This document shows, piece by piece, positions 1 through 5,348 of a stretch of 5,348 nucleotides of DNA (positions are counted from its first letter, which is position 1; each line of letters starts with the position of its first letter). The notes beneath the pieces are model-generated. The model did not search any database and was not told the origin of the DNA. It saw nothing but the letters and a program-made list of their open reading frames with translations. The position numbers and the translations under genes are program-made. Location of the stretch: positions 1-5,348 of the forward strand of contig DOUV01000334.1 in the NCBI GenBank assembly GCA_003520455.1, read 5' to 3'. This DNA comes from Chloroflexota bacterium. Its GTDB lineage: Bacteria > Chloroflexota > Anaerolineae > Ardenticatenales > Ardenticatenaceae.

Positions 1-3000
1 CGTAGATCGCCTCGTCGCGCTGGCCCGCGTCGATCAGGGCCTGATAGGGCGCCTGGGTCCGGAGCAGGCAGGTGCGCCGGGTGGGAGCGTCGTCTGGCCG
101 GGGCTCCAACTGACTCAGCGCCAGCCATGCCGCCGCCAGGCCGCGTTGCGCCACCAATCGATGTGCGGTGTCGTGCCCAGTGGCCGCCGTGACGGCGGTG
201 TACTCGGCGATGGCGGCGGCCAGGTCTTCCCAGACGATCCGGCGGGCCGCGGCCTGGTTCGGGTACGCCAGGCTCGAGAGGGCTCGCTCGCGGGCAAACC
301 CCCAGCTGTAGCAGGTGTCGGCCAGTTGTAGGACGAAGGGCACCTGGGTGATGCGAAGCGCCGCAGTACTCTCATCCGCGAGCAGGTTGAGATGGTAGCT
401 GCTCCTGTCTGTTCCGTCTGGGGCGAGGAGCTGCCGGGCAAGGTCGTAGCAGCCGGTCACGTTCGAGTCCAGGGTCACTGTGATCGGGCGCGGGCCGAGC
501 AGGCCGAGGGCTCGGGCAGAATCCTCCACAGCCTGCTGATAGTACTGGTCCGCCTCGGTGAGCGGCCGGTCGCGGGCGAGCAGGGCATCGACCGTCCCGA
601 GGTTGGCATAGAGGCTGCCCTGCTGGTCTGGCGTCGGCACCGACAGGGCCCGTGAGGCACAGCCTGGCGGGAGATCGGCGGGGCCGAGCGTCGCGACACG
701 GAGCGCGAATTGAAAATCGCGGTAGGCCAGCCGGTACTCATCGCGGGCCGTCTCGGCATGGAGGCGGGCGGAATACGGCTCGCCTCGCAGGGCTTGAAAG
801 TTACTGTGGGCCTGCTGGTGTTGACCCCGGACGAGATGTGCAAACCCTCGGAACGCGTAGCCGTCGCTATCGCGGGAGCGCTGGCAGATCGCTGCATCGT
901 AAAAGCGAATTGCCCGGTCCACAGCGTCACACGTGTCGCTGTCGGCCGTGCAGGCGTCAGCGCTGCTGGAGAGTGCGTGCGCGACCTGCAGGTTCCCCTG
1001 CACGAGATCGTGGTACCACCGCAGGATCTGGCCGATGTGCTGCGCGAGTAGCAGCAGGCCGACGACGGCGAGCAGGACGACCCCCGCGCGCAGTGCGTGG
1101 TTCCAGCGCGCTGCGGGTCGGCTCCGGCTCCTATGGTCTGGCGTGTGGACGATCAGGGCCGCCAGCAGTCCGGTCGCCAGGATCGGCGTGACCAGATCGG
1201 GCCGCAGCCGCGTCGCCGGCAGGCTGAACTCTCCCCCCACCACGGCCGCCGTGAGGGCAAAGCCGGCCACGCCGGTCATGATCATTGGCAGGACCGACGC
1301 GCGGGCGCGGCTGGCGCCGAGCGGATGGGCGATGAACCACCAGAGCAGCGGCAGAATCAGGCCGGGAGTGGCGAGGACGTAGAGATGGCTCAGCGAGTAG
1401 CCCAACACGGGGAGCGGCCTCATCAGAGCCTTGGGCATCAGCGGCAGCAGCGTGACCAGAAGCACGCTGTACAGCAGTGTCAGCGTGAAGCAGAGCCCCC
1501 AGAAACCATGCACCAACTCGACGCCAAGGGAGCGGCAGGGCACATTCAGGCTCCGTTCCAGCTCATCACATAGCTCTTCGTAGTGGACCACACTCCCCTG
1601 AATCAGAAGTGGCCTGCTTTTGGCCCGGCGCATGTGGAGCACGGTGAACGAGAAATCGGGCAGGAGCTTGCCGAATATCCTTCTGTTCACCACGACGACG
1701 CTGCTGATGCTGGTCAAGTTCAACACGGTGGCGCTGCTGGCAGCCAACCGGGGCGGCGCGCCGGGAATGGGGCCGTCGTGGGGTGGGGACGGGAAGCGGA
1801 TCGCCGGCCGGGCCAGCCACTGCCCTACCCTCTGGAAGAGGGTTCGCACATCCTGCCAGAGCCAGGCTTGTGCCTGCTGCAGGGACCCCTCGCCGATCGC
1901 CCCCGTCCAGGCGAGTGTGTCGCGGCCGAGAATCAAGCGCCCCGGCCGGCGATCCTGGTACTGCGCGGGTGAGGAGCGCGCAATCACGCCCAGCCCCACC
2001 AGCGTGTAGAGGCCCAGGTAGGCGCCCAAAGCGAGCAGCACGATCCAGCCAATCGCCAGGGGATCGAGCGCGGGGGCCTGGGTTTGCAGTTCCAGCATCA
2101 CGTTCCGCGGAGCAAGTTGCGCGATATCGGAGGCGCTCAGGCCCGCCACGTCGGTCACATTGTCAGGGAATCCGGTCACGTCGAGGACGGGTGGCTGGAA
2201 GGTCAGATCGGTCCGGGTGCCGATCTGAATCTTGCTCGGGAGTTGCACGGCCAGTAACAACCCTGCCAGCACGAAGATGGGCAACAGGACCGTCGCCGTG
2301 AGGCGGAAGAGGCGCAGCACGGGGTGCTCAAAGCGCTGCGGGTAGTGGCGCTCCGGAATCGTATCGAGGAGCTGGCGAACCTGGCGCTGTTGGTCGTCGC
2401 CGAGACGCGGGCTACGGCCGGCGCGCCACAGTTGGTGGACAGTGTAGCTGCGGGCCATCGCAGGATCGACACCCGCCCCCTCGTCGCCGGCGAGTGTCGG
2501 GACATTGCGCCAGGCTTCCAGAGCCGCGCTGAAGTCTACGATCGTAAGGTCGTCGAGCATACCCGCCAGTGCATGGTCCTTTCGTGCCGTGGCGACATCC
2601 GCTTGCAGACGGTGGGCGATCGCGAGGGCGCTGAGGGCTCGCGCGCGCTGCACAGGTGCCTGCTGGGCCTCGAAGATGGGGATGGCACTGCTGAGCACTT
2701 CCACCGCCCGGTCGGCGTCGTGCAGTGGCAGCAGGACCTCAGCCAGGGCGAGCCGCCAGACTGCCTGCCGCCAGGGGGAGCGGATGGTTGCCGGGCGAGC
2801 CAACAGGGCCTCGTAGGTTCTGGCCGCGGCGTTATACGCCCCCATCAGCATATAGACGCGGGCCAGATGCTCGTTGACGTCGTTGGATAGTTCGTCGGCG
2901 CCATGGAGGCGGGTGAGCCACCTGGCCCGGCGGTAGGCACTCACGCTCTGCACGTAGAGCCGGGCCACGGTCCAATCGCGGTCACGACCAAGATTCTCGA

Positions 3001-4942
3001 GCGTCCCGGGGAACTCGATCTCACGCAGCGGCTGCAGGCGGAGAACGACCTGGAGCAGGTAGAGCATCAGGGGGAGCCGCGTGATCGCCTCGAGGAAGTT
3101 GTACAGCCGGCTGATGCTCCGGCCGTCGGGACCGGGTTGCGGGCCGCCCGCGTCCATGCGCCGGGCGATGGTGGTGTAGGCGTCGCCCCTGGCGATCAGG
3201 GTGCGTTCCAGCTCGAGCAGTTCCGGTGGAATGTACCCGGCCTCGGTGATGCGCCAGCCCTGCTGCCTCAACTGTACCAACGCCCGGCTGCGGCGCAGGG
3301 TACCCTCGGCGGCCTCGAGATACTTGAGGGCTATCGCCCAACTGCCGGGCACGTCGGCCCGAGCCGGGTCGAGCGCTCGCGCGGCGAGCCAGCGCAGGAC
3401 CTGGGCCTGCGTCAAGGGATCGGGCACCTGAGTCTGGACTTCGGTGATGCTGGCCAGACGATCTGCAAGGCGAGCAGCCTCGGGGGGACCACCGAGGCCC
3501 TCAGACGGTACGGGCTGGGCCGCCGTGGAGAGATCCAGCCCGCGGAGCAGGTGCGCCCAGCGGTAGCGCGCGCCGTACGCACGCTCGCTCGGGTCACCCG
3601 AATCGGGTTGCTCGAGCAGTTCGGCAGCGCGCAGGTCTCGTAGGCGCCCCTGCGAGGGCAGTTGGCGCCGGACGTACTCGGCGAACCCACGGTGGTAGAG
3701 TGCGCAGGTGGCCGCGCCGCTCGGCTTGAGCACCGGCGCGAGCCGGCTCAGCGAGTCGGCGACCTCGTCCTCGCTCCTCCCTGCCAGGCGGCCGAGCAAC
3801 CGCACACTGAGCGAATCGAAAGCGATCGCCAGCGTCGCCAGGACGTCCTCGTCGGCATCGTTTGGATTGGCATCGAGTTGCTGGCGGAGGTCGGCCGCGA
3901 TGGCGGCGTAGCTGGCATCGAGCGCGCCCGCCAGGGTATCGCCGGCGTCGAAGCGCAAAAGCGGCTCTGCTGCGACCGCCCCGCTGCCTGTCGCCAGGGC
4001 CGAGCCCCAGGCGTCAACGTAGCGCCGCACGAAGAGGAAGATGCCCTGACTCGCTTCCGTTGCCCGCTGGACGAAGGTAGCGGCGCGCTCTTCAGCCGTC
4101 TTCCCCCCATCAAAACCGGTCGAGATCAGCAATTCGTCAACGCGAGCGTACTGCTCGGGGGCCAGCTTACCCAGGAAGCAGTCACGGAAGAAGGCTCGGA
4201 CATCGTCAAGGTTCGCTGTGCTCTTGGGGTCGAGGTCGACGACCTGGACACCGGCCTGGGCTCGGAGGGCCCGGACCGCCGGGCCAGGCCGGGCGGTACA
4301 GATAAAGTTGACCCAGGGTGGCATATCTTGAACATCGGCGAGGATGCTCACGATGTTCCCGCCCTGCCCGCTATCCCATTCCCAGGCGCGGTCGAGGGCA
4401 TCGACCAGGATCACCAGCGGCGCGTTGCGGCGCTCTGCGCCATGCGCCTGATCGTATGCCCGCAGCGGCTCGCGCACCAGTTGGCGGAAGGCCTCCCGTG
4501 GATGCATCCCGCCGATGCCCAACTGCACGCCGACGATGCTGGCACCTTCTGTCGCCGTCGTGACCTGCTGGGTCGTCTTGATGATCACCTGCTGCCGGCG
4601 GGCCGTCTCCGGCAAGCTGTAGTCCTCGCCGAGTTGAGCCTGGAGTTGCTCGGCGAGAGTGTCGCAGAAAATGAAGGGGTTGTCGGCGCCAGACAGACCG
4701 CAGAAGTGGGCCACGTAGGACTGCTGAGCGACCATCTGCTCGCGGAACAGGGCCGCCGCGAGGGCGGTCTTGCCGATACCCGGGGGGCCGACGATCACCA
4801 GCATGCGATTCCTGGTCGCCAGAAACTGCTTGATCTCGCCCCGCACGAACTCGCGTCCGACGAAATCACCCGCGTCGGGCGCCAGGGAGTCGGTGACTGC
4901 CTGGAGCAATTCCGCGCTCAGCGTGGAAGCTGGCGTTGTCAT
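1..4942 (-). CDS. Large membrane-anchored STAND NTPase with TPR-like repeats, C-terminus cut by window edge
   Basis: The frame is open from ATG at 4942 to base 1 (1647 codons) with no stop. The N-terminus is short, and the ATPase begins at FVGRE (27-31). Walker A is GPPGIGKT (52-59, K58). Walker B is PLVILVDALDRA (175-186, D181, D184). A sensor-like TARP follows at 216-219, then EASQGIFLF (296-304). The winged-helix-like end carries YHRGFAEYV (416-424). Residues 426-880 are helical and TPR-like. Seven hydrophobic helices lie at about 881-901, 962-988, 1147-1167, 1186-1205, 1217-1237, 1249-1265 and 1285-1301. A TPR-like region follows from about 1302 to the end. STAND proteins are known ATP-driven oligomerising switches in signalling and defence. 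The trigger and effector of this one are not evident. The start was chosen because of the ATGA overlap with the upstream ORF and a GGGAG nine bases ahead. An in-frame ATG at 5005 is a weaker alternative. The general class is secure, but the exact role is unknown. Confidence 0.93.
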   Translation of the reverse strand, partial: MTTPASTLSAELLQAVTDSLAPDAGDFVGREFVRGEIKQFLATRNRMLVIVGPPGIGKTALAAALFREQMVAQQSYVAHFCGLSGADNPFIFCDTLAEQLQAQLGEDYSLPETARRQQVIIKTTQQVTTATEGASIVGVQLGIGGMHPREAFRQLVREPLRAYDQAHGAERRNAPLVILVDALDRAWEWDSGQGGNIVSILADVQDMPPWVNFICTARPGPAVRALRAQAGVQVVDLDPKSTANLDDVRAFFRDCFLGKLAPEQYARVDELLISTGFDGGKTAEERAATFVQRATEASQGIFLFVRRYVDAWGSALATGSGAVAAEPLLRFDAGDTLAGALDASYAAIAADLRQQLDANPNDADEDVLATLAIAFDSLSVRLLGRLAGRSEDEVADSLSRLAPVLKPSGAATCALYHRGFAEYVRRQLPSQGRLRDLRAAELLEQPDSGDPSERAYGARYRWAHLLRGLDLSTAAQPVPSEGLGGPPEAARLADRLASITEVQTQVPDPLTQAQVLRWLAARALDPARADVPGSWAIALKYLEAAEGTLRRSRALVQLRQQGWRITEAGYIPPELLELERTLIARGDAYTTIARRMDAGGPQPGPDGRSISRLYNFLEAITRLPLMLYLLQVVLRLQPLREIEFPGTLENLGRDRDWTVARLYVQSVSAYRRARWLTRLHGADELSNDVNEHLARVYMLMGAYNAAARTYEALLARPATIRSPWRQAVWRLALAEVLLPLHDADRAVEVLSSAIPIFEAQQAPVQRARALSALAIAHRLQADVATARKDHALAGMLDDLTIVDFSAALEAWRNVPTLAGDEGAGVDPAMARSYTVHQLWRAGRSPRLGDDQQRQVRQLLDTIPERHYPQRFEHPVLRLFRLTATVLLPIFVLAGLLLAVQLPSKIQIGTRTDLTFQPPVLDVTGFPDNVTDVAGLSASDIAQLAPRNVMLELQTQAPALDPLAIGWIVLLALGAYLGLYTLVGLGVIARSSPAQYQDRRPGRLILGRDTLAWTGAIGEGSLQQAQAWLWQDVRTLFQRVGQWLARPAIRFPSPPHDGPIPGAPPRLAASSATVLNLTSISSVVVVNRRIFGKLLPDFSFTVLHMRRAKSRPLLIQGSVVHYEELCDELERSLNVPCRSLGVELVHGFWGLCFTLTLLYSVLLVTLLPLMPKALMRPLPVLGYSLSHLYVLATPGLILPLLWWFIAHPLGASRARASVLPMIMTGVAGFALTAAVVGGEFSLPATRLRPDLVTPILATGLLAALIVHTPDHRSRSRPAARWNHALRAGVVLLAVVGLLLLAQHIGQILRWYHDLVQGNLQVAHALSSSADACTADSDTCDAVDRAIRFYDAAICQRSRDSDGYAFRGFAHLVRGQHQQAHSNFQALRGEPYSARLHAETARDEYRLAYRDFQFALRVATLGPADLPPGCASRALSVPTPDQQGSLYANLGTVDALLARDRPLTEADQYYQQAVEDSARALGLLGPRPITVTLDSNVTGCYDLARQLLAPDGTDRSSYHLNLLADESTAALRITQVPFVLQLADTCYSWGFARERALSSLAYPNQAAARRIVWEDLAAAIAEYTAVTAATGHDTAHRLVAQRGLAAAWLALSQLEPRPDDAPTRRTCLLRTQAPYQALIDAGQRDEAIY
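2..1039 (-). other. C-terminal TPR-like region, predicted outside the membrane (residues 1302-1647+)
   Basis: TPR-like helices are visible at about 1359-1390 (GYAFRGFAHLVRGQHQQAHS), 1443-1478 (SLYANLGTVDALL then ADQYYQQAVEDSA) and at the cut end (PYQALIDAGQRDEAIY). The region has seven cysteines (1331, 1338, 1353, 1428, 1498, 1544, 1625), clearly more per length than the first 880 residues. That fits an oxidising exterior. It most likely senses a ligand or partner. It continues past base 1, so the repeat number and the true end are unknown. Confidence 0.7.
1040..2302 (-). other. Seven-helix membrane module with an embedded soluble domain (residues 881-1301)
   Basis: Seven hydrophobic segments of 17-27 residues can be read directly, such as LLPIFVLAGLLLAVQL, VLLALGAYLGLYTLVGLGVI and VVLLAVVGLLLLA. 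The first pair is separated by about 60 residues (902-961). The second and third are separated by about 158 residues (989-1146). The last five are closely spaced. The loop between helices 6 and 7 is arginine-rich (HRSRSRPAARW) and the loop between 4 and 5 has RAR, which by the positive-inside rule places both in the cytoplasm. The model predicts cytoplasmic ATPase and an external C-terminus. Helix count is by eye. Confidence 0.75.
1505..1978 (-). other. Soluble domain between membrane helices 2 and 3 (residues 989-1146), unassigned
   Basis: This 158-residue stretch starts with RRPGRLILGRDTLAW and contains a WLWQDVRTL segment, then alternating beta-like strands (VLNLTSISSVVVVNRRIFG, FSFTVLHM, RPLLIQGSVVHYEEL) and a final helix (CDELERSLN). 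The pattern of several strands capped by a helix, preceded by a 'W-x-D-V' strand, is reminiscent of bacterial PH-like domains attached to membrane helices, but this is only a resemblance. The topology model places it in the cytoplasm. Confidence 0.45.
2303..3667 (-). other. Helical, TPR-like linker region (residues 426-880)
   Basis: The region between ATPase and membrane is alanine- and leucine-rich and predicted helical. The clearest repeat-like part is about 685-780. It contains HLARVYMLMGAYNAAARTYE, then a second unit around RLALAEVLLPLHDADRAVEV, then RALSALAIAHRL, each with the small-residue spacing of TPR helices. Such regions in STAND proteins usually serve as protein interaction or autoinhibition surfaces. 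The last residues before the first membrane helix (about 865-880) are basic, which fits a cytoplasmic side. Confidence 0.65.
3668..4864 (-). other. STAND ATPase module (residues 27-425) of the large gene
   Basis: This segment holds the nucleotide-binding core and winged-helix-like end. The order VGRE, GPPGIGKT, a glycine-rich GVQLGIGGM stretch, LVDALDRA, TARPGP, EASQGIFLF and finally YHRGFAEYV follows the usual order in bacterial STAND/AAA_16-like proteins. In many relatives the Walker B motif reads DALDE; here the residue after D184 is arginine. Assignment to STAND rests on motif order and length (about 400 residues). I cannot place it in a named subfamily from sequence alone. Confidence 0.88.
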
Positions 4943-4956
4943 ACGGCGCTGCTCCC
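4939..4956 (-). promoter_or_regulatory. Ribosome binding site and ATGA stop-start overlap of the STAND gene
   Basis: On the minus strand GGGAG (4956-4952) lies nine bases ahead of the ATG at 4942. The TGA of the 77-codon ORF shares bases with this ATG. The pair supports this start over the in-frame ATG at 5005 and suggests coupled translation of the two products. Confidence 0.55.
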
Positions 4957-5172
4957 AAAACCCAACCAGCCTTCGACAGCTATCACTCCTTGACCCACCC
5001 TCCATAGAGTCTCGCCCCGATCGATGGCGGCTATCAGGGCAGCCCCCGCTCGTAGCACCTGGAGCACATTCTCGCGCGCGGCCACCACGGCCATGAGAAA
5101 AGTTCGCGGCAAGATCCTCCGGGCCTCTTCGCCCTGCCCGACCACCGCCAGTGCCCTCGCCACGGATGTCAT
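4939..5172 (-). CDS. 77-residue ORF, resembles the C-terminal cap of an alpha-helical repeat protein
   Basis: The ATG at 5172 overlaps an upstream TAA (TAATG), and the TGA overlaps the ATG of the large STAND gene (ATGA), so translational coupling on both sides is likely. The product begins MTSVARALAVVGQGEEARRI, a TPR/HEAT-like helix pair, and ends with an ETLWRVGQGVIAVEGWLGF tail. No signal peptide, membrane helix or catalytic motif is visible. The start-proximal half looks like the last repeat of a longer protein and the rest like a terminal cap. I infer that it is a remnant of a truncated repeat protein. It could instead be a genuine small adaptor for the STAND protein. I do not recognise a named family. 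No strong Shine-Dalgarno precedes it, only a weak GGTGGTG, so re-initiation is the most likely way it is read. Confidence 0.55.
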   Translation of the reverse strand: MTSVARALAVVGQGEEARRILPRTFLMAVVAARENVLQVLRAGAALIAAIDRGETLWRVGQGVIAVEGWLGFGSSAV

Positions 5173-5174
5173 TA
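5170..5174 (-). promoter_or_regulatory. TAATG stop-start junction ahead of the 77-codon ORF
   Basis: The TAA closing direct repeat copy 1 (5174-5172) and the ATG of the 77-codon ORF (5172-5170) overlap by one base. Such junctions commonly allow a terminating ribosome to re-initiate. The other repeat copy has TAACG at the same place and offers no start, so only copy 1 provides the junction. Confidence 0.5.
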
Positions 5175-5241
5175 CACCACCAGCGAGATCGGCGCAATCT
5201 CGCGAATTGTCGCTTCGAGCATCATCAGGACCCGGCCGGCG
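5172..5241 (-). pseudogene. Duplicated 3' gene end (copy adjoining the 77-codon ORF)
   Basis: This copy encodes the same 22 residues as 5279-5348 except that the last residue is V instead of A. It closes with TAA at 5174-5172, which shares two bases with the next ATG. Reading back through the 37-bp spacer in this frame gives no ATG, GTG or TTG start before internal ATGs at the MMLE position. It is therefore not a separate intact gene. The 107-bp period is not a multiple of three, so it is also out of frame with the other copy. It may be a tandem-duplication relic, or the original gene end with the other copy inserted. Confidence 0.4.
5172..5241. repeat. Direct repeat copy 1 (70 bp)
   Basis: Aligns with 5279-5348 at an offset of 107 bp over 70 bp with one mismatch (A at 5176 against G at 5283). 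Bases just left of the copy diverge, so its left boundary is sharp. The right boundary is undefined because the partner copy reaches the end of the window. Confidence 0.97.
5183..5203. repeat. Small inverted repeat inside direct repeat copy 1
   Basis: GCGAGAT and ATCTCGC pair perfectly around a 7-base loop. The same structure is present in copy 2 at 5290-5310. In the coding reading it falls in the codons for the REIAPISL part, so it may be incidental to the coding sequence. It could also slow ribosomes or form an mRNA hairpin just ahead of the TAATG junction. Confidence 0.5.
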
Positions 5242-5259
5242 GATCTGGCGATCCGCCGG
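5236..5259. repeat. Perfect inverted repeat, 10-bp arms, 4-base loop
   Basis: The arms CCGGCGGATC and GATCCGCCGG are exact reverse complements separated by TGGC, forming a strong GC-rich stem-loop. The left arm overlaps the end of direct repeat copy 1, and the right arm lies in the spacer. No T-run follows on either strand, so it is not a typical Rho-independent terminator. It could mark the rearrangement junction or act as an mRNA structure. Confidence 0.75.
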
Positions 5260-5278
5260 GAGCGGCTCAGGCGCGACG

Positions 5279-5348
5279 TTACGCCACCAGCGAGATCGGC
5301 GCAATCTCGCGAATTGTCGCTTCGAGCATCATCAGGACCCGGCCGGCG
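5279..5348 (-). CDS. C-terminal end of an upstream gene, cut by window edge
   Basis: Reading from the window edge, one frame gives 22 codons ending in TAA at 5281-5279. The peptide is AGRVLMMLEATIREIAP followed by ISLVA. It has the look of an amphipathic helix and a hydrophobic tail at a protein terminus. The same frame and stop are preserved in the second repeat copy at 5172-5241. The family cannot be told from so short a piece. It would be the first gene of the array that continues through the 77-codon ORF into the STAND gene. Confidence 0.45.
   Translation of the reverse strand, partial: AGRVLMMLEATIREIAPISLVA
5279..5348. repeat. Direct repeat copy 2 (70 bp, reaches window end)
   Basis: Second copy of the 70-bp repeat, with a 37-bp spacer (5242-5278) between the copies. 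It stops exactly at the last base of the window, so the shared sequence may extend further. A contig break in an unresolved repeat would look the same. Confidence 0.97.

Noticed and set aside
475..930. 151-codon open frame on the minus strand
   Set aside because: It overlaps the TPR-like C-terminal coding frame in another phase. Its product is rich in R, S and P with no motif, whereas the main frame is continuous and shows TPR spacing.
2903..3643. 246-codon open frame on the plus strand
   Set aside because: Antisense to the helical region of the large gene and rich in low-information composition. It is explained as a GC-rich shadow frame.
3662..4993. 443-codon open frame on the plus strand
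   Set aside because: It lies antisense to the STAND ATPase. The minus-strand frame contains Walker A, Walker B and the other STAND motifs in order, while the plus-strand product shows no recognisable motif. Long antisense frames are expected in GC-rich genes.
4939..5005. Alternative start of the STAND gene at ATG 5005
   Set aside because: It would add 21 residues (MEGGSRSDSCRRLV onward) that overlap the 77-codon ORF deeply and show no conserved motif. The ATG at 4942 has a spaced GGGAG and an ATGA overlap.
5236..5259. Rho-independent terminator
   Set aside because: The stem is strong but there is no T-run on either side, and coding sequence continues closely downstream on the minus strand.
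5173..5304. Longer version of the 77-codon ORF starting at 5304
   Set aside because: The extension reads through both repeat copies in a frame giving arginine- and aspartate-rich sequence, while the other frame of the repeats gives a plausible protein end with a stop in both copies. The TAATG start at 5172 fits better.
5172..5348. CRISPR array
   Set aside because: Only two repeats are present. They are 70 bp long, spaced by 37 bp, and read as coding sequence, which does not fit CRISPR repeats.

Overview
This window is GC-rich (roughly two thirds by eye) and is coded almost entirely on the minus strand. One very large gene dominates it. Its reading frame runs without a stop from an ATG at 4942 down to base 1, giving 1647 codons, and it is still open at the window edge, so its C-terminus lies outside. 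I checked every codon of this frame and found no frameshift or in-frame stop. The encoded protein is a membrane-anchored STAND-type P-loop NTPase. In order it has a short N-terminus, a STAND ATPase with Walker A at residues 52-59 and Walker B at 175-186, a winged-helix-like end, a helical/TPR-like region, seven predicted membrane helices, and a C-terminal TPR-like region.

Upstream of it (higher coordinates) lies a compact array on the same strand. A 77-codon ORF (4939-5172) ends in a 4-base ATGA overlap with the large gene. Its own ATG overlaps a TAA in a TAATG arrangement. That TAA closes a short coding fragment that occurs twice as a 70-bp direct repeat (5172-5241 and 5279-5348, period 107 bp, one mismatch). 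The second copy runs to the last base of the window and looks like the C-terminal end of another gene that lies mostly outside. A perfect 10-bp-arm inverted repeat sits at the junction between the copies. The 77-residue product resembles the C-terminal cap of an alpha-helical repeat protein more than a complete protein. The array may therefore be a decayed or rearranged 3' end of an upstream gene, now joined translationally to the STAND gene.

Functional reading (inference): STAND NTPases are switch proteins of signalling, programmed death and antiphage defence. They usually carry an effector at one end and a repeat-based sensor at the other. Here the N-terminus before the ATPase is only about 26 residues, so no effector domain is fused there. 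The effector is either the membrane module or a product encoded upstream. The odd number of membrane helices and the placement of arginine-rich loops predict that the ATPase is cytoplasmic and the C-terminal TPR-like region is outside the membrane.

Organism: the high GC, a very large STAND/TPR protein, and short overlapping genes suggest an environmental bacterium rich in STAND proteins, such as a member of the Chloroflexota. This is a guess from style and not from any marker gene. No RNA genes, CRISPR array, insertion sequence or clear promoter was seen.
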